Program-made: the position numbers and the translations under genes
Source: Flavobacteriales bacterium
GTDB lineage: Bacteria > Bacteroidota > Bacteroidia > Flavobacteriales_F > PHOS-HE28
Direction of reading: 5' to 3'
DNA length: 14,516 nt
Assembly (NCBI GenBank): GCA_016715995.1
Contig: JADJXF010000010.1
Span: forward strand, 1-14,516
Shown here: piece by piece, positions 1 through 8,054 of the stretch
Position numbering within the stretch: position 1 is the first letter of the stretch
Layout: every line of letters begins with the position of its first letter
Notes under the pieces: generated by a model
What the model was told of the DNA's origin: nothing
Seen by the model: only the letters and a program-made list of their open reading frames with translations
The model's database searches: none

Positions 1-1
1 C

Positions 2-3000
2 ACGCCCTACATCCCCGCCTTCACCGCAGGGCATATCAGCGCGCGTTCGCCCATCATCGTGCGCATCGCCAGCGGCCAACGGTGGCGCGACAGCTTGGCG
101 ACCGCCATTCAGAAGCTCTTCGACCTTTCGCCGAGCGTGAAAGGCACGGTGCAGTGGCGCGATGAACTGACCTTGGCCTTCGTACCGGAGGCACGGTTGG
201 AGCAGGACAAGACCTACCAGGTGAAGTTCCACCTCGGCCGCCTCATCGAGGTGCCGAAGGGACTGGAGACCTTCCGCTTCGAGGTCACTACCTTCAAGCA
301 GGGCATCGACGTGAAGGTGAACGAGATGCAGTCGTTGAGCGCCACGGACCTCAGCTGGCAGCGGCTCATCGCCAGCGTGTACACCAGCGACGACGCCACC
401 GGCCTCGACCTCGAAGGCTGCTTCAACGCCGTGCAGCAGGGCCGCAAACTGCCGCTCACCTGGGAGCACGAACCCAACGGCCGCTACCATCGCTTCACCG
501 TGGATAGTGTGCATCGTAGCGATGCGGCTTCGCGCGTGGACATCAGCTGGAACGGCAAGACCATCGGTGGCAGCGAATCGGCCACCCTGCCCTTCGATGT
601 GCCTGCGATCGGCGATCTCACCCTCATCAGCGCCAGCACCTTCAGCGACGGCGAGCAATACGCCACCCTGCTCTTCAGCGATCCGCTCGACCCCAAGCAG
701 GACCTGCGCGGATTGGTCGGCATCGCCGGCGCCGACAACATCCGCCTCGCGCTCGACGGCAGCAAACTGGTGCTCTACCCCGCCCAGCGTCTCAGCGGCA
801 AGCAGGACGGCTTCGTGAGCGAAGGACTGCGCAACATCAATGGGCGCAAGCTGGGCAAGGACCTCAGTGTGGAACTGGTGTTCGAGGAGCTCAAACCCGC
901 CGTGCGCTTCACCGGAAAGGGCACCATCCTGCCCAGTACCGACGGTCTGCTCATGCCCTTCCAGGCCGTGAACCTGAAGGCCGTGGATGTGCGCATGATC
1001 AAGGTGTACGAGAGCAACGTGTCGCAATTCCTGCAGGTGAACAGCCTCGATGGCAGCCGCGAGTTGGCGCGCGTGGGGCGGCTCGTCTCGCGCAAGACCA
1101 TCAGCCTGAAGACAGCCGACAATCCGGACCTCGGCCGCTGGAACACCTACTACCTCGACCTCGCCGATCACATTAAGACCGAGCCGGGCGCGATCTACCG
1201 CGTGGAACTCTCTTTCGGCCGCCATCAGAGCGTCTACCCCTGCGAGGGCGCTGAAGCCGTGGAACAACCCCGTGAGAAGAGCTGGGAGGAAGAGCAGGCC
1301 GCGTACGACTACCAGCAGGACTACTGGTACCATGATGATTACGACTACTACGATTACGACGAGGACTACAACTACCGCGAACGCGAGGATCCCTGCAAGG
1401 CGAGCTACTATTTCCGCAACACCAGCGCGGCACGCAACATCCTCGCCTCGGACATCGGCCTGATCGCCAAGGTGGGCAACGATGGCAGCATGCTCCTGGC
1501 GGTGAGCGACCTGAAGACCGCCAAGCCCCTGAGCGGCGTGAAGCTGGACGTGCTCGACTATCAGCGCAAGCCCATGGGCCAGACCGTCACCGATGGTGAA
1601 GGCTTGGCCACATTGCCCGCATCGAAGCACAAGCCCTTCCTGCTGGTTGCCAGTAAGGGATCGCAGCGCGGCTACCTCAAGCTCGATGATGGCGGCTCAC
1701 TCAGCGTGAGCAGCTACGACGTGGAGGGCGAGGCCATCGAGAAAGGCTTGAAGGGCTTCCTCTACGGTGAGCGCGGCGTGTGGCGTCCCGGCGATTCGCT
1801 CTACCTGAGCTTCATGCTGCAGGACCCGCTGCGCAAACTGCCCAAGGATCATCCTGTGGTGCTGGAGATCAGCGACCCGCGCGGCCGCCTCGATCAGAAG
1901 CACGTGCGCACAACCAGTGTGAACGGCGTGTACAGCTTCCGCTGCGCCACCGTGCCCGATGCGCCCACCGGCTACTGGAACGCCGTGGTGCGCGTGGGCG
2001 GCACCGCCTTCCACAAGAGCCTGCGCATCGAGACGGTGAAGCCCAACCGCCTGAAGGTGCTGCTCGACTTCGCCGATGGCCCCTCGGGCAAAGAGGGCCA
2101 GCGCCTCAGCGTCGATGGCGGCAATACAGTGAAGCTCCGCTCCCACTGGCTGCACGGCGCTCCAGCCCGGAACCTGAAGAGCCGCGTGACGGTGACCATG
2201 TCCAACGGCTGGCCGGAATTCAAAGGCTACGACAAATACCAGTTCAACGACCTGCGCACCTGGGTGCCTGATGAGGAGCAAGTGGCTTACGAGGGCACGC
2301 TCGACGAGAAGGGCGAGGCCAGCTTCGAACTGGACCTGCACATGGGCCGCAGCGCGCCGGCGGTGGTCAACACCAACATCGTCACCCGCGTGTTCGAGGC
2401 TGGTGGCGATGCCAGCATGGACCGCGTGAGCGTGCCGTACTATCCGTACAGCAGCTACGCGGGCATCCTCGCGCCCGATGTGCGCTCCGCCTGGGGCACC
2501 TACACCACCGACACCACATACACGTTCACCCTCGCGAGCATCGACTCGAAGGGCAAGCCCATCGCAGGCCACGCGCTGAAAGCGCAGGTGTACAAGCTCA
2601 ATTACAACTGGTGGTGGGATGGCAGCCTCACCGGCGCGGCCAGCTATATCAGCTCGCCCAGCGTGGAGCTTCAGCAGGAGAAGGAGCTCACCACAGATGC
2701 GAAGGGAAAGGTCGCTTTCAAGTTCCGCATCGATCGTCCGCAATGGGGCCGCTTCGCCATCCGCATCACCGATCCCGCCAGCGGCCATGCCAGCGCGGTG
2801 CAGGTGTACATGGATTGGCCCGGCTGGGAAGGCCGCAGCCGCAGGCAGGATCCCGACCAGGCCGCCGTGCTCAGCTTCAATGCGGACAAGGAGAAGTACC
2901 AAGTGGGCGATCAATGCACGCTCATCATCCCCAGCGGCGGTAGCGGCCGTGCGTTGGTGAGCCTGGAGACTGGCAGCCGTGTGCTCGATGCGGTGTGGGT

Positions 3001-5506
3001 GGACCTGAAGGACAAGGAGACGCGCCACTCCTTCGCCATCACAGCCGACATGGCGCCCAACGTGTACGCGCACGTGATGCTGATACAGCCGCACGCCAAG
3101 ACCGCGAACGACCTGCCCATCCGTCTCTACGGCGTGATCCCCATTCTCGTGGAAGACGCGCAGACGCACTTGGATCCGATTGCCACCACACCGAAGGAAA
3201 TAAAGACCGATGCGCCCTTCAGCATTGAAGTGAGCGAGAAGAGCGGTCGCGGCATGACCTACACCCTCGCGATCGTGGATGAAGGACTGCTTGATCTCAC
3301 GCGCTTCAAGACGCCCGATCCGTGGAAGCACTTCTATGCACGCGAGGCCCTCGGTGTGCGCACCTGGGATCTCTACGACCAGGTGATCGGCGCTTTCGGG
3401 CAGCAGATCCAGCGCGTGCTCGCGCTCGGCGGCAGTGACGATGCTGGCAAAGGCGACGCCGCGCGCGCCAACCGCTTCAAGCCCGTGGTGCGCTTCGTCG
3501 GCCCCTTCAAGCTCGATCGCGGTAAGAAAGCAAAGCACGACTTCACCATCAGCAACTACGTGGGCAGCGTGCGCGTGATGGTGGTGGCCACCGATGGCGA
3601 GAAAGCCTACGGCCACACCGAGCAGGCCGTTCCCGTGCGCAAGCCCTTGATGGTGCTGGCCACCCTGCCGCGCGTGCTCGCGCCAGGCGAGACAGCGGAT
3701 CTGCCCGTCACGGTCTTCGCCATGGACCCAAAGGTGAAGGATGTCACCGTGAAGCTGGAGCCGAACGAATTCCTGATTCCCGAGGGACCATCGCAGAAGA
3801 GCATCCGGTTCACGGGCATGGGCGATCAGGTCGTCACCTTCAAAGTGAAGGTGAAGGAGGCGGTTGGCGTGGCGAAGATGAAAGTGAGCGTGAGCGGCGC
3901 GGGCGAAAGCGCGAGCGAGCAGATCGAGTTGCAGGTGCGTCAGCCCAACCTTCCCGCCACCGAAGTGACCGAAGCGCTGGTGGATGCCGGCAAGAGCTTC
4001 AGTGCAACGCCAGCACCGTTGGGTGTGCAGGGAACCAACAGCGCGTACCTGGAGATCAGCACCATCCCACCGGTGGACATGGGGCGCCGCCTGCAATACC
4101 TGCTCGACTATCCGCACGGCTGCCTGGAGCAGACCACGAGCAAGGCCTTCCCGCAGATCTTCATCGCCAAGGTGATGGACCTGCCGCCGCGCGGCGATCA
4201 GATGGCGCGCGCCAACGTGGAAGCCGCGTTGCGGAAGATGGTGCAGTTCCAGCGCAGCGATGGCGGCTTCAACTACTGGCCCGGCGGCGATTACTACGAC
4301 AACTGGACGAGCATCTACGCGGGCCACTTCATCGTGGAAGCGGAGCGCGCGGGCTATGCCATCCCCGGCACCGTGAAGACCAATTGGCTTGCCTTCCAGC
4401 GCAAGGTGGCGCGCGATTGGAGCGGGATCGTGCCGGAGAGCTGGAACCGCCACAACACGCAGCTGTGTCAAGCGTACCGTCTATATGTGCTCGCTTTGGG
4501 GAAAGCGCAGGAGCTACCCGCCATGAACCGCTTGCGCGAACAGAGCGACCTCGGCCTGCAAGCCAAATGGATGCTCGCCGCAGCGTATGCGCATGTGGGT
4601 CGCAAGGATGTCGCCCAGCAACTGGTGAACGGCATCCCGACACAAGTGCCCGCCTACACCGAGCAATCCTGGACCTATGGCAGCGACCTGCGCGATGAGG
4701 CGCTGATCGCCGATGCGCTGATCGCCATGGGCGAATTGGAAAAGGCAGCACCAGTAGTGCAACGCATCGCCAAGCGCTTGAGCAGCGGCGACTGGTGGAG
4801 CACGCAGAGCACCGCCTTCGGATTGCTTGCGGTCTCGCGTTTGGCAGAGAAGAGCCAGCTCGGCAAGGGCATGAGCTTCACCCTCACCGTGGACGGCAAG
4901 AGCACGGAGAAGTTCAGCGAGAAAGCCATCAGCCGCACCGAACTGCCCGTGCCCGATGGTAAGCGCAGCGTAAGCGTGAGCAACAGCGGCAAGAACCTGC
5001 TCTACGTGCGCCTGGTGCGCAGCGGCACTCCGCTCGCCGGTAACGAGAAACCCAGCAGCAGCGGCCTCAATCTGAGCGTGAACTACACGCTGATGGACGG
5101 CACCATCATCGACCCGGCGCGCATCGAGCAGGGCACCGACTTCATGGCGGTGGTGAATGTGACGCACCCAGGTGTGGCCAGCGGCTACCAGCAGCTCGCG
5201 CTCTCGCAGCTCTTCCCTAGTGGCTGGGAGATCCGCAACACCCGCCTGGAAGGCACATTGGCGGGCGCTGCGCAAGGCCCTTTCACCTACCAGGACATCC
5301 GCGACGACCGCGTGCTCACCTACTTCGATCTTTGGAAGGGCCGCACGCACACTTACCGCGTGCTGCTCAACGCCAGCTACACCGGCCGCTACTACTTGCC
5401 GGGCGCCTTCTGCGAAGCGATGTACGACCACACCGTGAACGCACGTAGCATGGGTCGATGGGTGGAAGTGGTGCGTGCCGGCGGCGAAGTGGTGGAAGCG
5501 AAATGA
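2..5506 (+). CDS. Alpha-2-macroglobulin family protein (bacterial protease trap), 5' partial
   Basis: This is a large envelope protein of the bacterial alpha-2-macroglobulin family, which traps proteases that cleave its bait region and can bind them covalently through an internal thioester. The frame is open from base 2 through the GTG at 59, and the residues encoded upstream (ISARSPIIVRIASGQRW) resemble the family's N-terminal region, so the true start and any signal peptide lie outside the window. Numbering from the GTG at 59, an MG2-like segment begins near residue 570 (GERGVWRPGDSLYLSF), a bait-region domain near 938, and the core A2M domain near 1139. The thioester motif PHGCLEQTTSK has Cys1355 and Gln1358 (4121-4132) and is intact, followed by the alpha-helical thioester-containing domain and C-terminal beta domains. 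A Tyr/Asp-rich insert lies at residues 416-446. At more than 1,830 residues it is within the long size class of Bacteroidota members. The family assignment is firm; the protease-trap role is by analogy. Confidence 0.95.
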   Translation, partial: TPYIPAFTAGHISARSPIIVRIASGQRWRDSLATAIQKLFDLSPSVKGTVQWRDELTLAFVPEARLEQDKTYQVKFHLGRLIEVPKGLETFRFEVTTFKQGIDVKVNEMQSLSATDLSWQRLIASVYTSDDATGLDLEGCFNAVQQGRKLPLTWEHEPNGRYHRFTVDSVHRSDAASRVDISWNGKTIGGSESATLPFDVPAIGDLTLISASTFSDGEQYATLLFSDPLDPKQDLRGLVGIAGADNIRLALDGSKLVLYPAQRLSGKQDGFVSEGLRNINGRKLGKDLSVELVFEELKPAVRFTGKGTILPSTDGLLMPFQAVNLKAVDVRMIKVYESNVSQFLQVNSLDGSRELARVGRLVSRKTISLKTADNPDLGRWNTYYLDLADHIKTEPGAIYRVELSFGRHQSVYPCEGAEAVEQPREKSWEEEQAAYDYQQDYWYHDDYDYYDYDEDYNYREREDPCKASYYFRNTSAARNILASDIGLIAKVGNDGSMLLAVSDLKTAKPLSGVKLDVLDYQRKPMGQTVTDGEGLATLPASKHKPFLLVASKGSQRGYLKLDDGGSLSVSSYDVEGEAIEKGLKGFLYGERGVWRPGDSLYLSFMLQDPLRKLPKDHPVVLEISDPRGRLDQKHVRTTSVNGVYSFRCATVPDAPTGYWNAVVRVGGTAFHKSLRIETVKPNRLKVLLDFADGPSGKEGQRLSVDGGNTVKLRSHWLHGAPARNLKSRVTVTMSNGWPEFKGYDKYQFNDLRTWVPDEEQVAYEGTLDEKGEASFELDLHMGRSAPAVVNTNIVTRVFEAGGDASMDRVSVPYYPYSSYAGILAPDVRSAWGTYTTDTTYTFTLASIDSKGKPIAGHALKAQVYKLNYNWWWDGSLTGAASYISSPSVELQQEKELTTDAKGKVAFKFRIDRPQWGRFAIRITDPASGHASAVQVYMDWPGWEGRSRRQDPDQAAVLSFNADKEKYQVGDQCTLIIPSGGSGRALVSLETGSRVLDAVWVDLKDKETRHSFAITADMAPNVYAHVMLIQPHAKTANDLPIRLYGVIPILVEDAQTHLDPIATTPKEIKTDAPFSIEVSEKSGRGMTYTLAIVDEGLLDLTRFKTPDPWKHFYAREALGVRTWDLYDQVIGAFGQQIQRVLALGGSDDAGKGDAARANRFKPVVRFVGPFKLDRGKKAKHDFTISNYVGSVRVMVVATDGEKAYGHTEQAVPVRKPLMVLATLPRVLAPGETADLPVTVFAMDPKVKDVTVKLEPNEFLIPEGPSQKSIRFTGMGDQVVTFKVKVKEAVGVAKMKVSVSGAGESASEQIELQVRQPNLPATEVTEALVDAGKSFSATPAPLGVQGTNSAYLEISTIPPVDMGRRLQYLLDYPHGCLEQTTSKAFPQIFIAKVMDLPPRGDQMARANVEAALRKMVQFQRSDGGFNYWPGGDYYDNWTSIYAGHFIVEAERAGYAIPGTVKTNWLAFQRKVARDWSGIVPESWNRHNTQLCQAYRLYVLALGKAQELPAMNRLREQSDLGLQAKWMLAAAYAHVGRKDVAQQLVNGIPTQVPAYTEQSWTYGSDLRDEALIADALIAMGELEKAAPVVQRIAKRLSSGDWWSTQSTAFGLLAVSRLAEKSQLGKGMSFTLTVDGKSTEKFSEKAISRTELPVPDGKRSVSVSNSGKNLLYVRLVRSGTPLAGNEKPSSSGLNLSVNYTLMDGTIIDPARIEQGTDFMAVVNVTHPGVASGYQQLALSQLFPSGWEIRNTRLEGTLAGAAQGPFTYQDIRDDRVLTYFDLWKGRTHTYRVLLNASYTGRYYLPGAFCEAMYDHTVNARSMGRWVEVVRAGGEVVEAK

Positions 5507-5517
5507 GCCTGGGGTTG

Positions 5518-5550
5518 AGGGGTCGGAGGGGATAAACTCCTCCGACCCTC
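5518..5550 (+). terminator. Terminator-like hairpin after the alpha-2-macroglobulin gene
   Basis: A perfect 10-bp inverted repeat, GGGTCGGAGG at 5520-5529 and CCTCCGACCC at 5539-5548, starts 13 bases after the stop codon at 5504-5506. Inside it, a G-T wobble and a G-C pair extend the stem to 12 bp and leave a five-base ATAAA loop. No T-tract follows on the plus strand (TCATTCCACC), nor a clear one on the minus strand. It could end the alpha-2-macroglobulin transcript, protect its 3' end, or attenuate read-through into the next gene. The hairpin is plainly visible; the terminator role is inference. Confidence 0.5.
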
Positions 5551-5687
5551 ATTCCACCCCCACAGCTTCATACGTCCATCGCGGATTGCGACCATCTGCC
5601 GAAGTACCGGCCCGGCTAGTCGAATACTGGGCTTCTAGGATCAACCAGCGGGGCTTGACCACGTTCCAGTCGTCAAATACCTGTTTC

Positions 5688-6203
5688 ATGAAATCCCTGA
5701 TGTCTACCCTCACCCGCTTCGGTTTAGCTGCCGCTCTTCTTTTCTGGTCCGGTCTGGTTCGCGCCGGCAGCCCGCCAGCAAACAATGCCGATGGAGATGT
5801 GGTGACCTTAACCGGATGGCTGCATGTGGAGGACCACACCTGGCAGGATGCGCTGGTACACATCGAGGTGGATGGCACCACACAGGTGGCCCGTGTATCC
5901 GAGACCGGCCGATTCGACCTCCGGCTTCCAGCGAACACCGAGGTCGTGCTGCGCTTCGAGAAGCCAGGCCATCTGCCCAAGGAGGTAGTTGTGGACACCC
6001 ACCATGCCCGTGATGGTGATCCTGGAAAGCACCGGCGCCATGTGAAATTCGCCGTGATCCTGGAACTCGAGCGGCACATGGCCGGCTTCACCTACCACAG
6101 CCCTGTGGGCACCATAGGATTTGAGCAGGGCGGTGGCTGCGTGGCCGTGGCGCATAAGCGCGATAAGGTGCCTCCCAGCCGCAACAAGCCCATGGTGTTC
6201 TGA
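5688..6203 (+). CDS. Small secreted protein with carboxypeptidase-regulatory-like beta domain, function unknown
   Basis: The gene encodes about 171 residues from ATG 5688; an in-frame ATG at 5700 would give 167. The N-terminus is a plausible signal peptide with a hydrophobic core (FGLAAALLFWSGLVRA) and a likely cleavage site after Ala26. Residues of about 38-105 look like a transthyretin or carboxypeptidase-regulatory-like beta sandwich: TLTGWLHVEDHTWQDALVHI, then ETGRFDLRLPANTEVVLRFE and a KPGHLPKEVVVDTH segment. The C-terminal third (VKFAVILELERHMAGFTYHS, then VGTIGFEQGGGCVAVAHKR, ending KPMVF) is distinctive and does not match a domain I can name. No catalytic motif is visible. The frame stays open back to 5475 inside the preceding gene, but the signal peptide argues for 5688. 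It ends 23 bases from the convergent protease gene, with no terminator visible between them. That it is a real secreted protein is likely; its function is unknown. Confidence 0.8.
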   Translation: MKSLMSTLTRFGLAAALLFWSGLVRAGSPPANNADGDVVTLTGWLHVEDHTWQDALVHIEVDGTTQVARVSETGRFDLRLPANTEVVLRFEKPGHLPKEVVVDTHHARDGDPGKHRRHVKFAVILELERHMAGFTYHSPVGTIGFEQGGGCVAVAHKRDKVPPSRNKPMVF

Positions 6204-6226
6204 GCACGCGCGAAAGCAGCAATCGT

Positions 6227-7876
6227 TCAGCGAATCAGACGGGCGCTACCGATCATCCTCCCTTGTTCCAGCACGCAGAGCATGTAGCAGCCTGCGCTCC
6301 AGTCCCGTGATCGGATCGTGAACCGCGGACCTCCGACGCGCTCCTCATGGACCGCTCGGCCCGCCAGGTCTATGACCCGCACTAGATCCGCGCTGATCAA
6401 TTCGTCGGGAAGCACCACGGTGAATGCATCCTGTACAGGATTCGGGAACACTTCTGGTGCAACCATGCCGACCTCTTCGACACCAATCGGACCGCATGGA
6501 TTGCGGCTGCCGTTCTGGAACGTCGGATTGCCCACCGGTGCCAACCACCAGTGCAGTTCCTCCTCCGTGGGATTGGGATTGTTCTCCCACCAGTGGTAGC
6601 CCATCTTCCCGAAGAGGTCGGGTCCAGTGAGGCTGGTGCCGGAGCCGCAGCCATTGGTGGTGCAGCAACTGGATCCGCCGGTGAGCGTTCCCACCACGCG
6701 CTTGTTCGGGTTGAAGAGCGGAGCGCCCGAGGATCCCGGCTCCGTGACGCCGTGGCCGTTCGCCGTGGCCACCCACACCACCCGCCAATGCGAGCCGTTC
6801 GTGAACCCGGCCCATGTGGCGCTGGAGGCCGTGCTGCTGAACGTGCTGATCTTCTTAACGTCGGAATCCGGGTGGTGGATGCACACGCCGCTGGCCGGTG
6901 CGTTGGCGGTGACGTCCCAACCCGCCCAATACGGGTAAAAGGCGGCAGGGATCGCTGCGGTTAGTTCGAGCAGCGAGTAGTCCGAACCATAGGTGCCGCC
7001 TTGGTCCTGGCTTCCAGCTCGACGCACACAACCCGTGAGCCCGTTGCCCGTGGAGCTTCCTGTGCCACAGACTGTGCGCTGGAAGTTGAACCGGAACTGA
7101 TAGGCCGGGTAGTTGCCCTCCACGCTCTCCTCCGTGCAATGGAATGCGGTGAGGATGTAGCCTTTGCAGTCGAGCGCCGTGTTGTTCATCAAGGTGCCGG
7201 TGCAGAATCCCGCGCCAGTCGGAATCACGATGCGGATACGCACTACGGCATCACGTTGATCCGTCCATGCTGAGCCTTCGCTGCAATTCACATCCACCTC
7301 GCAAGCACCGGTCTTCAGCATCGAGGCCATGCGATACGCATGCAGCAATCGCGTGAGCCGAAGACTCCCCTCACCACGGACCGAAGCCGGCTCATGGTAC
7401 TCGATCACGCAGGATTCACCCAGGATCATGTCCGTCGTCAGGATGCCGTTCGGCTGCACATGCGCTGCCGTGTAGCCACCCAGCACCTGTTCGCCAAGGG
7501 CGTCATACACATGCAATTGAGCACCTGCCGGGATATGCGCATCAGAGAAGAACAGCTCAGTGGCCATCGCACCGGCTGACTCCACCCGCAGACGCCAGAT
7601 CCGGCCGCCACCGGGCAATTCCGTCCAGAACCCTTCATTGGCCACGTCCGCCGCTACTTCCACGAATCGCGCATACAACGGCAGTTTCCCCGCAGTTTCG
7701 CGTTCCGCATCCTCATTCGCGGCGAACTCGGCATCGAAGGCCGAGGCACGAACCACGGGTACCTCCTGTGCCCCAAGCACCAGCCGTTGGCTCAATGGAA
7801 TCGCACCCGTCGTTTCCTGGGCGGAGATGGTTCCGCTTGAAAGCATACTGATCAACAACAAAGCACGGATGCGCAT
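6227..7876 (-). CDS. Secreted trypsin-fold serine protease (lysyl endopeptidase-like) with T9SS sorting domain
   Basis: The product is 549 residues from ATG 7876, chosen because a signal peptide (MRIRALLLISMLSSGTISAQ) begins there; an upstream in-frame ATG at 7915 would add 13 residues in front of it. An N-terminal region of about 190 residues precedes the catalytic domain. The chymotrypsin-like triad is visible as His246 in GYILTAFHCTEE, Asp299 in YGSDYSLLEL and Ser383 in TEPGSSGAPLFNPNKRVVG. This arrangement resembles Achromobacter protease I-type lysyl endopeptidases, but specificity for lysine is not proven. The domain is Cys-rich, including GGSSCCTTNGCGSG just after the catalytic serine. 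The last 75 or so residues (VFPNPVQDAF, then VRVIDLAGRAVHEE, then WSAGCYMLCV and a basic terminus) form a type A T9SS sorting tail, so the enzyme is expected to be exported through the outer membrane and released or anchored at the surface. It is divergent from pbpC and convergent with the small secreted gene. Confidence 0.93.
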   Translation of the reverse strand: MRIRALLLISMLSSGTISAQETTGAIPLSQRLVLGAQEVPVVRASAFDAEFAANEDAERETAGKLPLYARFVEVAADVANEGFWTELPGGGRIWRLRVESAGAMATELFFSDAHIPAGAQLHVYDALGEQVLGGYTAAHVQPNGILTTDMILGESCVIEYHEPASVRGEGSLRLTRLLHAYRMASMLKTGACEVDVNCSEGSAWTDQRDAVVRIRIVIPTGAGFCTGTLMNNTALDCKGYILTAFHCTEESVEGNYPAYQFRFNFQRTVCGTGSSTGNGLTGCVRRAGSQDQGGTYGSDYSLLELTAAIPAAFYPYWAGWDVTANAPASGVCIHHPDSDVKKISTFSSTASSATWAGFTNGSHWRVVWVATANGHGVTEPGSSGAPLFNPNKRVVGTLTGGSSCCTTNGCGSGTSLTGPDLFGKMGYHWWENNPNPTEEELHWWLAPVGNPTFQNGSRNPCGPIGVEEVGMVAPEVFPNPVQDAFTVVLPDELISADLVRVIDLAGRAVHEERVGGPRFTIRSRDWSAGCYMLCVLEQGRMIGSARLIR

Positions 7877-7893
7877 ATTGGGGGATTGGGCCA

Positions 7894-7901
7894 CTAAAAT
7901 A
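7894..7901 (-). promoter_or_regulatory. Possible Bacteroidota -7 element for the T9SS protease
   Basis: On the minus strand TATTTTAG fits the Bacteroidota -7 consensus TAnnTTTG with one mismatch. It ends 17 bases before the ATG at 7876, which would give a very short leader. No TTG -33 box was seen at the expected distance, so this is a weak call. No Shine-Dalgarno sequence was seen before the ATG. Confidence 0.3.
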
Positions 7902-8054
7902 GAGGGTGGGCGCATCCATGGCCGTGACTATTCCTAGGCTGGTAAAGACCATCGTCCAACCATCACGGGGTTCTCAACGGTCGAGGCAGTCACACATGCC
8001 GATTCACGCTGCCACTGCAACAGCCGACCTTCGCCGCGCGTTAATCGCTAACAA

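Noticed and set aside
1697..4471. A 924-codon open frame on the minus strand, antisense to the alpha-2-macroglobulin gene
   Set aside because: Its translation is rich in His, Ala, Arg and Leu with no recognisable domain. It is the expected mirror of a high-GC coding frame rich in GTG, GCC and similar codons, and the plus strand carries an unmistakable protein.
4514..5431. A 305-codon minus-strand open frame antisense to the 3' end of the same gene
   Set aside because: Same codon-bias mirror effect; no motif, and it lies fully within the C-terminal domains of the alpha-2-macroglobulin.
5475..5687. A longer N-terminus for the small secreted protein, starting inside the alpha-2-macroglobulin gene
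   Set aside because: The extra residues read through the hairpin and the gap and would bury a good signal peptide that starts at 5688.
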